Assembly (NCBI GenBank): GCA_017302455.1
Contig: JAFLDO010000016.1
Span: forward strand, 31,023 to 95,022
From: Accumulibacter sp.
GTDB taxonomy: Bacteria; Pseudomonadota; Gammaproteobacteria; Burkholderiales; Rhodocyclaceae
Length of the DNA: 64,000 nt
Direction: 5' to 3'
The stretch's first letter is position 1; each line of letters begins with the position of its first letter. Position numbers and translations under genes: made by a program. Shown piece by piece: positions 8,763 through 17,850 of the stretch. The notes beneath the pieces were generated by a model. It was not told the DNA's origin and did no database searches. It saw nothing but the letters and a program-made list of their open reading frames with translations.

Positions 8763-10463
8763 ATGGCGCAACTCACACCGATGGCCAAGGGCCTGATTTC
8801 CATCATCGTTATCGGCGTGGCCGGTTCGCTCGCCTGGAACTTCGGCCTCAAGGAGCGCTTTGGCGGTGGCGGCGGCGAAGCGGCCACCGCGAAACCGGCG
8901 ACCGTAACTGCCGAAGCACCGGCCAAACCCAAGCCGGCAGCGACGGCGGCGAAGGCATCCCAGTCCGACGACAAGAATGCGCCGCTCGGCAGCCCGGCCA
9001 ACCCGTTGAAGGTCAGTCTGGTCAGCTTTCACGGCTATGCACCGGCGCTGGTCGCCAACGGCAATGCCCTGGACACCCAGCCGGGATCGATCTACAGCAA
9101 GAAGGACGTCAATGTTCGCTTCGTGATCCAGGACGACATCCCGACCCTGGCAACCATTTTCGAGTCCGGCGCGGCCCAGTGCGCGTGGCGCACTTCCGAC
9201 TTCTGGGCACAGGAGCAGCCCAACCTGCGTAACGCCGGCCTCGACGGCCGGGCGGTGATGGTCGTCGACAACACGCAGGGCGGCGACGCGGTGATCGCCA
9301 GCGATCCGGCCGTGAAGTCGATCGAGGATCTCGCCGGACGTTCGGTGGCCCTGCTCCAGTTCACGCCATCGCATGGCATGCTGATCGACGCACTCGATAA
9401 TTCCTCGCTGACCGCGCGCAAGAAGGAAAGTGTCAAGGTGGTCTTCATCAACGCTGAGGAAGGCACCGCCGGCGTGCGTGCGGCGCTCGAGTCGGGCCAC
9501 GTCGATGCGGCCGCACTCTGGGATCCGGACCTGGCACTGGCCCTGCGCAACGTCAAGGGGGCGCACGTCGTGTATTCGACGAAGACGGCGACCAACCTGA
9601 TCTTCGACGTGATGGTCTGCGACTCACGCCTGCTGGCGAAGCCGGAGGGTCAGGCAGTCGTCCAGAAGTTCGTCGAAGGCTGGATGGAAGGCGTCCCGGC
9701 AGCGCGCGCCAACCCCGACAACGCGGTGGAAGCGCTGGTGAAGACCGAGGAGTTCTTCAAGCTCCTCGCCGACAAGGAAGGCCGACCGTTCGTCAAGAGC
9801 TTGTTCGCGAATGTCGTGTGGACCGGCGTCGAGGAGAATGCTCGCATCCTCGGACTTGCCGGCGGCACCAACCACTACGAGCGCGTCTACAAGCGTTTCG
9901 ACGAGATCTACCGCAAGGCCGGTGCGCTCGCCAATCCGAAGTCACCGGTGATTGCGCCGCAGGACAGCTTCGACTACCGCTTCATCAAGGCGATGCTCGC
10001 CCGCGACAAGCCGGCGGCCGCCGCCGCCGCTCAGCCGCAGACCACCTTCACCGAAACGTCGCTCAAGGAAGCGACGAAGAAGGAAGCCATAGTGACCAAG
10101 CCGGTCACCGTCGGTTTCCCTTCCGGCAGTGCTGAACTGAGCAAGCGCGCCGAGAAGACCGTCGATAGCGAAATGGTGCCGTTCATCGAGAACAACGGCA
10201 AGGCCTACTTCGAGGTCAGCGGCAATACCGACTCGACCGGCTCGCGCGAGGTGAATCAACGTCTTTCGGCGGCCCGCGCACGGGCCGTCGTCGACTACCT
10301 GGTCAAGCAATGGGAGTTTCCGCGCGAGCGCTTCAAGATCGTCGGCTATGGCCCCGACCGCCCGCTGTGCAACGAAGTCAATGCCGCCATCGAAGGTCTG
10401 TCGCTCGAAGACTGTCGGGCCATCAACCGGACGACACGGGTAGCCGTTTTCGGCGGCCGCTAG
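8763..10463 (+). CDS. Membrane-anchored ABC substrate-binding protein fused to an OmpA-like domain
   Basis: Protein of 566 residues. Residues 9-28 form an uncleaved membrane anchor (LISIIVIGVAGSLAWNFGL), followed by an Ala/Pro/Lys linker (35-75) and a NitT/TauT-type periplasmic binding domain (about 80-420: PLKVSLVSFHGYAPALVANG, TQGGDAVIASDPAVKSIEDL). The C-terminus is an OmpA-type peptidoglycan-binding domain (about 447-566) with the GNTD motif (Asp490) and LSAARARAV (Arg505). So the receptor appears tethered to the inner membrane and to peptidoglycan. It sits directly before the permease and ATPase genes. The substrate cannot be read from the sequence; nitrate, sulfonate, phosphate-like or no substrate at all are possible. 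Confidence 0.87.
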   Translation: MAQLTPMAKGLISIIVIGVAGSLAWNFGLKERFGGGGGEAATAKPATVTAEAPAKPKPAATAAKASQSDDKNAPLGSPANPLKVSLVSFHGYAPALVANGNALDTQPGSIYSKKDVNVRFVIQDDIPTLATIFESGAAQCAWRTSDFWAQEQPNLRNAGLDGRAVMVVDNTQGGDAVIASDPAVKSIEDLAGRSVALLQFTPSHGMLIDALDNSSLTARKKESVKVVFINAEEGTAGVRAALESGHVDAAALWDPDLALALRNVKGAHVVYSTKTATNLIFDVMVCDSRLLAKPEGQAVVQKFVEGWMEGVPAARANPDNAVEALVKTEEFFKLLADKEGRPFVKSLFANVVWTGVEENARILGLAGGTNHYERVYKRFDEIYRKAGALANPKSPVIAPQDSFDYRFIKAMLARDKPAAAAAAQPQTTFTETSLKEATKKEAIVTKPVTVGFPSGSAELSKRAEKTVDSEMVPFIENNGKAYFEVSGNTDSTGSREVNQRLSAARARAVVDYLVKQWEFPRERFKIVGYGPDRPLCNEVNAAIEGLSLEDCRAINRTTRVAVFGGR

Positions 10464-10473
10464 ATCAGCGGCC

Positions 10474-11271
10474 ATGCGCGAGTTCTGGAACCCTTACGCG
10501 CCGCCGGACCCGCAGCGGCGGCGCCTGCTCGGCGTCGGCTCGGTGCTCGCCCTGCTGCTGCTGTGGAGCGCCGTCGCGGCTTCCGGGCTGGTCAGCGCGA
10601 CCAAGCTGCCGGCGCCGTGGCAGGTCGTTTCGGCATTCGGCTACCTGGCCTGGAACGACGGGCAGAGCATGCTGCTGACGGCCACCTTGTGGTCGGTCGG
10701 CCGGCTGATCGTCGCCGGCCTGCTGGTCATTCTCATCGGCATTCCGATCGGCATCGTCATGGGCGCTGCACCGCAGGTCAACGCCGCCTTGTCACCGCTT
10801 GTCGACCCGTTCCGCTCGGCACCGGTGGTGGCGCTATTGCCGATTCTCGTCATGTGGATGGGCATCGGCGAGTCGATGAAGATCGCTTTTCTGTTCATCG
10901 GCGCGGTCGTTTACCTGATTCCGATGGTCCGCGACGCCATTCAGGCGGTACCACAAAGCTACTGGATAGGCGCCCGCGACCTGGGTGCCACACCCTGGGA
11001 GTGCATCCGCAGCGCGGTCGTACCGATGGCCATGCCGCGCATCGCCGACGCGGTGATCGTCGCTTTCTCGGTGATGTGGACCTACATCACGGTGGCCGAA
11101 TACGTGAATGCCCGCGAGGGGCTTGGCCAGTTGATTCAGAACGCCCGCCGCTTCAGCGCCTGGGACCAGGTCTTTGCCGGCATCATGGTGATCATTGCCC
11201 TCGCCCTGGCCACCTACCAGTTGATGATCTGGCTCAAGCGCCGCCTTTATCCGTGGGAGACCCAGCAGTGA
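10474..11271 (+). CDS. ABC transporter permease, NitT/TauT (SsuC-like) family
   Basis: Inner-membrane permease of 265 residues with about six membrane segments and the BPD_transp_1 EAA-type loop (PQSYWIGARDLGATPWECIR). N-terminal segment VLALLLLWSAVAASGLVSAT; others near residues 70-95, 105-150 and 190-250. It starts 10 bases after the substrate-binding/OmpA gene, and its TGA overlaps the GTG of the ATPase gene, so translation is probably coupled. Length and motif spacing match SsuC/TauC. Confidence 0.92.
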   Translation: MREFWNPYAPPDPQRRRLLGVGSVLALLLLWSAVAASGLVSATKLPAPWQVVSAFGYLAWNDGQSMLLTATLWSVGRLIVAGLLVILIGIPIGIVMGAAPQVNAALSPLVDPFRSAPVVALLPILVMWMGIGESMKIAFLFIGAVVYLIPMVRDAIQAVPQSYWIGARDLGATPWECIRSAVVPMAMPRIADAVIVAFSVMWTYITVAEYVNAREGLGQLIQNARRFSAWDQVFAGIMVIIALALATYQLMIWLKRRLYPWETQQ

Positions 11272-12134
11272 ATACCGCAGTGGCGGCAGCAAAGCCGGCA
11301 GAGACGGCTGGCGCGACGTCGGTGTCCGTCGTCGTCAAAGATATCGTCCAGGAGTACCCGGCGGAAACCGGTGGCGTCACGCGCGTCATCGACCGCGTCA
11401 CCCTGAGCTTCGACAAGCCGGGCATCAACATGCTGCTGGGACCGTCCGGCTGCGGCAAGAGCACGCTGCTGCACATGCTCGGCGGCGTGCGGCCGATGGG
11501 TGTCAGGACGCCGACCTCGGGCAGCGTCCTGATCGACGGCAGCGAGTGCCAGGGCGCCCATGACGACTCGGTGATGGTTTTCCAGCGCTATGCCAATCGT
11601 CCGGATCTTTCGGTGTTCGACAATGTCGCCTTCCCGTTTCGGCTCAAGCTGTGGAAGTCGCGCGTGCCGGAAGCCGAATGGCGCCAGCGCGTCGCCGACA
11701 TGCTCAAGGCGGTCGGTCTGGCGGACAAGGCCGGCCTGCGTCCGGCACAGCTCTCGGGCGGCCAGAACCAGCGCGTGGCACTGGCGCGCGCACTGGTCCT
11801 GCGGCCGAAGATACTGCTTATGGATGAGCCCTTTGGCGCGCTCGATGCCCAGACGCGCGAGGAAATGCAGAGACTGCTCATCGATCTGTACCGGTCATGG
11901 CCGTGTCTGGTCGTCTTCGTGACGCACGACGTGACCGAAGCGCTGATGCTCGGCGACCGGGTCATCGTCCTGTCGACGCAGCCGGCGCGCGTCGCTGATG
12001 ACTTCGTGGTCGGCGAGGCACGCCCGCGCTCGGCGGCGTGGCAGCGCTCGGCGGAGGCCCAGGGCCTCGAGGAACGCATACTCAACCAGTTGCATGCGAG
12101 TCCCGGCAAGGGCCAGGTCAGGGTGACGATCTAG
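11268..12134 (+). CDS. ABC transporter ATP-binding protein, NitT/TauT family
   Basis: GTG start at 11268 overlaps the permease stop (GTGA); 288 residues. Visible motifs are Walker A GPSGCGKST, Q-loop VFQRY, signature LSGGQNQRVALARAL, Walker B ILLMDEPFGALD and H-loop FVTHDVTEAL. All catalytic residues are intact, so it should hydrolyse ATP and energise the permease. The open frame runs upstream through the permease gene, but that part is a shadow. Confidence 0.93.
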   Translation: MNTAVAAAKPAETAGATSVSVVVKDIVQEYPAETGGVTRVIDRVTLSFDKPGINMLLGPSGCGKSTLLHMLGGVRPMGVRTPTSGSVLIDGSECQGAHDDSVMVFQRYANRPDLSVFDNVAFPFRLKLWKSRVPEAEWRQRVADMLKAVGLADKAGLRPAQLSGGQNQRVALARALVLRPKILLMDEPFGALDAQTREEMQRLLIDLYRSWPCLVVFVTHDVTEALMLGDRVIVLSTQPARVADDFVVGEARPRSAAWQRSAEAQGLEERILNQLHASPGKGQVRVTI

Positions 12135-12136
12135 CG

Positions 12137-13012
12137 ATGACCGAAGGCAAGCCACCCTACGTCAGGGAGGTCCTGACCAGTCAGGCCAATCTCTACGCAC
12201 TTCTCGGCTCGCTGGCGGCGGGAGCACTGCTGTCGATTCCCTTCGGCTTCGGCGTCGGCGCCGTACCGCTGATTGCCTTTGCCGCCGGCGAGGTTCTCGC
12301 CGCCCTGCACATCCCGTCCCTGCCAACGTTTCGCGAAAAGGTTGACCGCCGCTGGCGGGCCAAGGCGCGGCAGGCATCGCGTGAGCAGCTAATCGCCGAA
12401 TTGCAGAAGCGCGCCGCCAAGCGCGACGGGTTCTCGACGCGGCTGCGCACCTATCAGCGAATGCTCGAGCGCGTCGGCTCGCTCTACCAGCGCGCGGAAG
12501 CCGGCCTGTCTCGACTGGCCTACCGGGACGTCGAACAACTCGACGACGCGACGGTCGAGTATCTCGGCTTGTGGTTGTCCGCGCTGGTGATCGACGACAG
12601 GGTGGAATCGATCAACCTGCGGGAAGTCGATGGCAAGCTGGCCGGCATTGAAAAGGAACTCGCGGCGCCGCGCCCGGGGACCGATACCCGGCAGCTTCAG
12701 AAGGCGCGCAGCGACTACGCGGCGCTGATCGAGCGGCACAACCGGATGCTGAGCCGGCGGCGGGCGCTCGAGGCGGCGATGCTCTCCATGCCCGACCAGC
12801 TCGACGAAATCTACCAGACGATCATGACACTGCCGGCGTCCGAGGACGTCGGCAGCCGGCTTGAGGAGGCCGTCGGCAAGCTGCGCCTGCAGGAAGATAT
12901 CGAGGCGGATCTGGCGAGCGGCCTGGCCGAAGTATTGCCCGACGTAGCCATGCCCGTGACCGGCGGCGGTGCGCGGCGGCTGGTCGCGATCGCTGGTTCC
13001 GGCAAGGGTTGA
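12137..13012 (+). CDS. Membrane protein with helical cytoplasmic region, unknown function
   Basis: ATG at 12137, two bases after the ATPase stop; 291 residues. Two hydrophobic segments close to the N-terminus (about 20-36 and 38-58) form a hairpin. The rest is charged and strongly helical (about 65-265), including LQKARSDYAALIERHNRML. I do not recognise the family. The hairpin plus helical body suggests a membrane-docking partner for the PspA-like and AAA proteins encoded next. Confidence 0.72.
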   Translation: MTEGKPPYVREVLTSQANLYALLGSLAAGALLSIPFGFGVGAVPLIAFAAGEVLAALHIPSLPTFREKVDRRWRAKARQASREQLIAELQKRAAKRDGFSTRLRTYQRMLERVGSLYQRAEAGLSRLAYRDVEQLDDATVEYLGLWLSALVIDDRVESINLREVDGKLAGIEKELAAPRPGTDTRQLQKARSDYAALIERHNRMLSRRRALEAAMLSMPDQLDEIYQTIMTLPASEDVGSRLEEAVGKLRLQEDIEADLASGLAEVLPDVAMPVTGGGARRLVAIAGSGKG

Positions 13013-13105
13013 GCGCGGCTGATCTTTAGGAACGACTGATGACGATCGACGTCACCAGTTTACGCATGTTTGGCCGGGGCACCGGTTTACGAAAGGAAGA
13101 AGGCG

Positions 13106-13816
13106 ATGGCTGAGATCAATTTCATGGGGCGTCTGTCCAACCTCTGGTCGGGCTTCGTCTCGCTGTGGATCACCGACGTGGAAAAACGGCACCCGGAGAT
13201 TGCCTACCAGAACGCAATCGACTCGATGATCGAGAAGTACGGCAAGTTGAAGAGCGCGACGGCGGCGATCATGCGCCGCCGCGAGGACATTTCGGCGCGG
13301 CTTGAAGGCGAGCGCAGCGAACTGGCAGCGGTAACCGCCGACCTCAATACGGCGCTGGCCACCGGCCAGGATGACTTGGGCATCGTCCTGATCCAGAAGA
13401 AGAACTCGCTCGACGCGAGTATCAAGACGCTCGAACAGGATATGGAACAGGCGCGCAACGACGCGCAGGAGGCCAAGGACTCGCTGATGCAGGTCAAGTC
13501 CGAGATCCAGAAGCTCAAGGACGAGAAGGACCGCATGCTGGCGCAGATGCTCAGCGCGCAAGCCCGCCTGAAAATCCAGAATCAGCTCGATGGCCTGTCG
13601 GTCGATGCCGAAGTGCGGGCGCTCGACAACGTCCGCGAACACATCAAGACGACGGTCGCCGAAGCCAAGATGGGCTCCGAACTGCGCGATTCCGACCTCG
13701 ACGTCAAGCTCGCCAAGCTTCGTCAGAGCAGCGGCGCCGTGACGGCGCGCCAGCAACTCGAGGAAATGAAGCGCGCGCGGACGACGCAGGCCGATGCTGC
13801 CGGCAAGTCAATGTAG
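13106..13816 (+). CDS. PspA/IM30-family protein
   Basis: Start at ATG 13106 ([20 protein letters not shown]) with an AAAGGAAGAAGG ribosome site; 236 residues, close to PspA (about 222). An amphipathic N-terminal helix ([13 protein letters not shown]) is followed by [20 protein letters not shown] and a long coiled coil (about 55-175), as in PspA/IM30/Vipp1. These belong to the ESCRT-III superfamily, form rods or rings and protect or reshape the inner membrane. Here the gene lies between a membrane protein and an AAA ATPase, not beside pspF or pspBC, so regulation differs from the classic phage-shock operon. Confidence 0.8.
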   Translation: MAEINFMGRLSNLWSGFVSLWITDVEKRHPEIAYQNAIDSMIEKYGKLKSATAAIMRRREDISARLEGERSELAAVTADLNTALATGQDDLGIVLIQKKNSLDASIKTLEQDMEQARNDAQEAKDSLMQVKSEIQKLKDEKDRMLAQMLSAQARLKIQNQLDGLSVDAEVRALDNVREHIKTTVAEAKMGSELRDSDLDVKLAKLRQSSGAVTARQQLEEMKRARTTQADAAGKSM

Positions 13817-13831
13817 GCGCGCCACAACTCC

Positions 13832-15679
13832 ATGACCAACGCCGGCAACACCTCCTATACCGAAAGCGCCATCCGGCCGCCGCTGCCGGCCTGGGCGGAG
13901 ACGCTGCGGCAAAAGTACCTGGCCGGCGAGGCGTCGGTTTTCGTCCTCTACCGTAATGTCTTCGACCGCTACCGGGTCGGCGACCGCTACTACACCTTGC
14001 TGCCCTTCCTCAGCGACGTGCTGCTCAAGGACAACAAGCAACAGGTCTTCGAACTGAGCGTCGACCGCGGCGTACGTGTCGTCCACGGCAGCAGTCCGCA
14101 GGGGAAGGCCGAGCTGTACCGTCATCTCGAAGGCAAGGGACTGGCCGGCATTTTCGAATCGCTCGAACGGCAGATGCTCGAACAACGCTCGAGTGCGCTG
14201 CTGATTCCCTACGCCGGGACGATCTTTCCGGCCGCCGAGCCGCATTTCCTGTCGCTCGACGAGCGCGGCGCCTTCACCGCGCTGCACCGCTGGTCGCTGG
14301 ACGAGGAGTTCGCCGATCGCGACAACGTCGTCATTCTGGTGAGCGAATCGCTGGCCGACATCAGCCCGGCGCTGCTGACGCATCCGCGAGTGGTGGCCAT
14401 CGAGTTGCCGGTGCCCGACCACGAGGCGCGCCGCGCGGCGATACGGCATTACGCACCGACCATGCCGAACAGCGAGGCAGATCTCCTGGCTGACCAGACA
14501 GCCGGACTACGCCTTATCCAGCTGGCCAGCATCGTCGCCAGCGAAGCGCCGCAGGGCCTGAACGAGATGCAGCGGCGAAGCCTGATTGCCGAACTGCTGG
14601 CGGGCAGCCCGAACGCCGCCGAGCGGGCACAAAGACTGGCGGCCATCACTGCCGGCATGGCACCGAGCGAAATCCAGCAGCTCGTCGATCCCACGCGCGC
14701 ACTGCCCGATGCCGAGGACCCGGCCAACGAGATGATGGCCGTCGTCCGCCAGCGCAAGCGCGAGTTGATCGAGAAAGAGTGTGCCGGCCTGATCGAGTTC
14801 ATCGAGCCTCGCCATGGGCTGGATACCGTCGGCGGCAACGAGCACATCAAGGGTGAGCTGCTCGAAATCGCTCGCCTGATCCGCAGTGGCGACCGGGCGC
14901 GCGCGCCGATGGGGCTGTTGGCGGTCGGACCGATGGGCGCCGGCAAGACCTTCGTGATCAAGGCGTTTCTCAAGGAAGCCGGACTGTCGGGCGTGGCGCT
15001 GAAGAATTTTCGCTCCAAGTGGGTCGGTTCGACCGAGGCGAACCTCGAACGCGTACTGGCGACAGTCAAGGCCATGGGGCCGATTGCCCTGGTCATCGAC
15101 GAAGGCGACCGCAGTTTCGGCACCGGCGGCGACTCCGACGGCGGCACCGGGTCGCGGGTCATCGCCCGCCTCAAGGAGTTCATGTCCGACCCCGAGAACC
15201 GCGGTGAGGTCCTGTTCATCCTGATGACCAACCGCCCGGACAAGCTCGATACCGACATCAAGCGTCCGGGACGCCTCGACCGCAAGATCCCCTTCTTCTA
15301 CGCCGAAACGGCCGCCGAACGGGCGGCTGTCGTCGGCGCCATTTTCCGGCGCTACGACGTGGCGCGCGAACTCGACGCCGCCGCCCTGCAGGACGCTTGC
15401 GAGGCGCTGGACGGCTATTCGAACGCCGATCTCGAAGCCGTTGCCCTGCTCGCCGCCGAATTCGCCGAGCGCGAACGGACGCCCCTGACCGCCGCTGTCC
15501 TGGCCCGTGCCATCGACGATTTCATGCCGCCACAGGAGGTCGCGATGGTGCGCTACATGGAGATGCTGGCCGTTTCGGAAACCTCACGGCGCTCACTGTT
15601 GCCGCAACGCTTCCGCTCGCTATCGGTCCAGGAAGTCCAGACCCGGCTCGCCGATTGCCGGCGTCAGATCAACCTCTAA
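13832..15679 (+). CDS. AAA ATPase of the FtsH/Vps4-like classic clade
   Basis: Protein of 615 residues. The N-terminal half (about 1-320) looks like a degenerate P-loop-type domain without an intact Walker A. The C-terminal half is a classic AAA module: Walker A GPMGAGKT (Lys372), pore-loop-like region [15 protein letters not shown], Walker B LVIDEGD (Asp423, Glu424), second region of homology [20 protein letters not shown] with arginine finger candidates, and an AAA lid. No membrane segment or protease domain. Classic AAA proteins unfold or disassemble protein assemblies; the gene 15 bases upstream encodes the PspA-like protein, a plausible substrate. Confidence 0.87.
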   Translation: MTNAGNTSYTESAIRPPLPAWAETLRQKYLAGEASVFVLYRNVFDRYRVGDRYYTLLPFLSDVLLKDNKQQVFELSVDRGVRVVHGSSPQGKAELYRHLEGKGLAGIFESLERQMLEQRSSALLIPYAGTIFPAAEPHFLSLDERGAFTALHRWSLDEEFADRDNVVILVSESLADISPALLTHPRVVAIELPVPDHEARRAAIRHYAPTMPNSEADLLADQTAGLRLIQLASIVASEAPQGLNEMQRRSLIAELLAGSPNAAERAQRLAAITAGMAPSEIQQLVDPTRALPDAEDPANEMMAVVRQRKRELIEKECAGLIEFIEPRHGLDTVGGNEHIKGELLEIARLIRSGDRARAPMGLLAVGPMGAGKTFVIKAFLKEAGLSGVALKNFRSKWVGSTEANLERVLATVKAMGPIALVIDEGDRSFGTGGDSDGGTGSRVIARLKEFMSDPENRGEVLFILMTNRPDKLDTDIKRPGRLDRKIPFFYAETAAERAAVVGAIFRRYDVARELDAAALQDACEALDGYSNADLEAVALLAAEFAERERTPLTAAVLARAIDDFMPPQEVAMVRYMEMLAVSETSRRSLLPQRFRSLSVQEVQTRLADCRRQINL

Positions 15680-15689
15680 AGGAGTTGCC

Positions 15690-16142
15690 ATGTTTCCACA
15701 GTTTGCCGACGTTTCGCTCAGTGCCGACCAGACGGTCGCCGCCACCCAGTTACTGCTGCGCATCGCCCAGGTGGACGGCGCCCGGACCGCCGAGGAAGTC
15801 ACGCTGATTCGTCAGTTCTATGACGCCTGTCGCAACGGCGCCGATGATTGGCCGGCTTTCGACTCGCTGCAGACCGAGACGCAGAACATCAACCCGGCCG
15901 GCGCCTTCCCGACCGCGGCACAACGCGACATGGTCCTGGCCACTTGCCTCCTGGTCGCCTATGCCGACGGTTCGCTGATTGCCGAAGAACTGCTTGCCGT
16001 ACGCGCCGTCGCCGCGGAGATCGGTATGCCGGCAAACCGCGTCGATGAACTGCTTGGCCTGGTCAAGGATTACATGCTCGCACACCTCGCCAGACTCCCG
16101 GACGCCGGTTCAGTGGCAGTGGTCGCCCGCGAACTGGGCTAG
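15690..16142 (+). CDS. TerB-like (DjlA N-terminal domain type) small protein
   Basis: Protein of 150 residues, preceded by an excellent AAAGGAG site, 10 bases after the AAA gene. It is all-helical with paired acidic motifs (RIAQVDGARTAEEVTLIRQF and VAYADGSLIAEELLAVRAV), the pattern of the TerB/DjlA helical fold that may bind metal near membranes. TerB proteins recur with AAA, PspA-like and tellurite-resistance membrane proteins. It is the last gene of the operon; no terminator is evident after it. Confidence 0.7.
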   Translation: MFPQFADVSLSADQTVAATQLLLRIAQVDGARTAEEVTLIRQFYDACRNGADDWPAFDSLQTETQNINPAGAFPTAAQRDMVLATCLLVAYADGSLIAEELLAVRAVAAEIGMPANRVDELLGLVKDYMLAHLARLPDAGSVAVVARELG

Positions 16143-16157
16143 CCAGCGGACCCGGGA

Positions 16158-16440
16158 TCACGCGTGCACCTCGGCGAGATCTCCGGCAGTCGCGCCAAGC
16201 GCGCACATCGGCGCCAGCGCCCGCTCACCGTGATCGGGTAGCGCATTCGCCGCGCGCACCGCGTCGACGAGCAGAACGACACTGAAGCCTTCCAGAAATG
16301 CATCGCGCAGTCAGACGGGTCTGCGCGGCGCCACCGGCGAGCGCTCAGCAGGTGACGTGGAAATGATCACACCAAGGGCGGTCAGGGCCACCTGCCGCCG
16401 TACCACCAGCCCGCACACGTCCAGGACGAGACTTTCGATG
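16158..16440 (-). pseudogene. Remnant of an isochorismatase/nicotinamidase-family hydrolase
   Basis: Two minus-strand pieces resemble the C-terminal half of this family. One reads VCGLVVRRQVALTAL (near 16380-16430), like the VCGLATDYCVxxTAL segment but without its catalytic Cys. The other reads RDAFLEGFSVVLLVDAVRA and continues to a stop at 16158. They are separated by about 60 bases containing an in-frame stop, and no N-terminal half is visible. I read this as a decayed gene; the match rests on short motifs only. Confidence 0.4.
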
Positions 16441-16504
16441 GCTGCGCCTGCGTCGCATCGGGAGGGCGCATAATCGCGGGAATCAAGCCCGCAAGGAGAC
16501 CACG

Positions 16505-17161
16505 GTGGCCACCAATCAACTCACTCTTTACGTCGAGTCGCGTTTTCTCAGCCCGTACGCGATGTCCGCCTTCGTCGCGCTGCAGGAGAAGGGCCTGGCC
16601 TTCGCCATCCGCTCGCTGGATCTGGCGGCACGCGAAAACTACAGTGCCGAGTATGCATCCACTTCGCTCACCTGTCGCGTGCCGATGTTGCGGCATGGTG
16701 ATTTCAGCCTTGCCGAATCGTCGGCCATCGCCGAGTACCTTGACGAGGCCTTCCCCAGCCCAGGCTACCGCGCCATCTTTCCAGGCGCGCTTCGCCCCCG
16801 TGCCAGGGCCCGGCAGATTCAGGCCTGGCTGCGCAGCGACTTCCTGGCGATTCGGCAGGAACGCCCGACCGAAGTGGTATTCCTGAAACCGAGCGACCAA
16901 CCGCTCTCGGACGCAGCCAGGGCATCTGCCAACAGGCTCTTTGCCGCCAGCGACGCGCTGCTCGGCAAAGGCGCAACCGATCTCTTCGGCGAATGGAGCA
17001 TTGCCGACACAGACCTGGCATTGATGCTCAACCGCCTGGTCATGAACGGCGATGCCGTACCCGACAGGCTGGCTGCCTACGCGCAGCAACAATGGCAACG
17101 TCCATCGGTTCGGCAATGGATTGAGCAAGCCGTCGCGGCATCGGCAGAGCGCACGTTGTGA
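16505..17161 (+). CDS. yfcF: Glutathione S-transferase, YfcF type
   Basis: GTG start; 218 residues. The thioredoxin-fold N-domain (LTLYVESRFLSPYAMSAFVA, then CRVPMLRHGDFSLAESSAIA) has the ESSAIAEYL glutathione-binding segment. The helical C-domain contains ARARQIQAWLRSDFLAIRQE and FGEWSIADTDLALMLNRLV. These long runs match what I recall of Escherichia coli YfcF, a glutathione transferase/peroxidase linked to peroxide resistance. It stands between a decayed gene and the carbonic anhydrase, with 8 bases to the latter. Confidence 0.9.
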   Translation: MATNQLTLYVESRFLSPYAMSAFVALQEKGLAFAIRSLDLAARENYSAEYASTSLTCRVPMLRHGDFSLAESSAIAEYLDEAFPSPGYRAIFPGALRPRARARQIQAWLRSDFLAIRQERPTEVVFLKPSDQPLSDAARASANRLFAASDALLGKGATDLFGEWSIADTDLALMLNRLVMNGDAVPDRLAAYAQQQWQRPSVRQWIEQAVAASAERTL

Positions 17162-17169
17162 CATCCGCC

Positions 17170-17841
17170 ATGAAACACCTTGTGTTGCTTCTCTTGGCGG
17201 CTGTCCTGTCCGCCGCCCACGCCTGGGCATCGACCTGCGAGACCGGGCGCCAGCAGTCGCCAATCGACATCACTGCCCCCACGCGTCAGAAGCTGCCTCC
17301 CCTGACCTTCGACTACCGCGCATCGCCCTTGAAGATCGCCGACGACGGGCACACGGTACGCGTGCGCTTCGGCAATGGCAACCAGTTGTACATCGGCACC
17401 CAGCGTTACGCGCTGCAGCAGTTCCACTTTCACACCCCGAGTGGCGACCGCATCGCCGGGGAGGAGTTCCCGATGGCTGCGCATCTGCTGCACAAGAGCC
17501 CCTCCGGACAGTTGCTGGCGGTCGTGGTGCTGTTTCGCCTTGGCGCCGAAAACCCTCTGCTGGCCGCACTGTTGCCGCTCATTCCGGCACGTGCCGACGG
17601 CGATCATGCGCCGCCGGGGATCATGGTCGACGTCAGCCGCCTCCTGCCGACCTCGCGCCGCTATTACCGCTATCCGGGTTCCCTGACCAGCCCGCCCTGC
17701 ACCGAGGGCGTCGACTGGATCGTGCTCAAGCAAGCGCTGGAGCTCTCCGCCGGCCAACTGGCGCGCTATCGGGAGCGCTTTGCCGACAATGCCCGACCGG
17801 TGCAGCCGCTGAATCAGCGAGTGGTGATGGAAAGTCTCTGA
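17170..17841 (+). CDS. Alpha-class carbonic anhydrase, periplasmic
   Basis: Start at ATG 17170 (MKHLVLLLLAAVLSAAHAWA), giving a clean signal peptide and 223 residues. QSPIDIT is the family entry motif. Zinc ligands are His86 and His88 (QFHFHTPSGD) and His105 (MAAHLLHKS). The substrate-pocket motif SLTSPPCTEGVDW is intact. It interconverts CO2 and bicarbonate in the periplasm. All active-site elements are present. Confidence 0.95.
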   Translation: MKHLVLLLLAAVLSAAHAWASTCETGRQQSPIDITAPTRQKLPPLTFDYRASPLKIADDGHTVRVRFGNGNQLYIGTQRYALQQFHFHTPSGDRIAGEEFPMAAHLLHKSPSGQLLAVVVLFRLGAENPLLAALLPLIPARADGDHAPPGIMVDVSRLLPTSRRYYRYPGSLTSPPCTEGVDWIVLKQALELSAGQLARYRERFADNARPVQPLNQRVVMESL

Positions 17842-17850
17842 TATCCGCCA

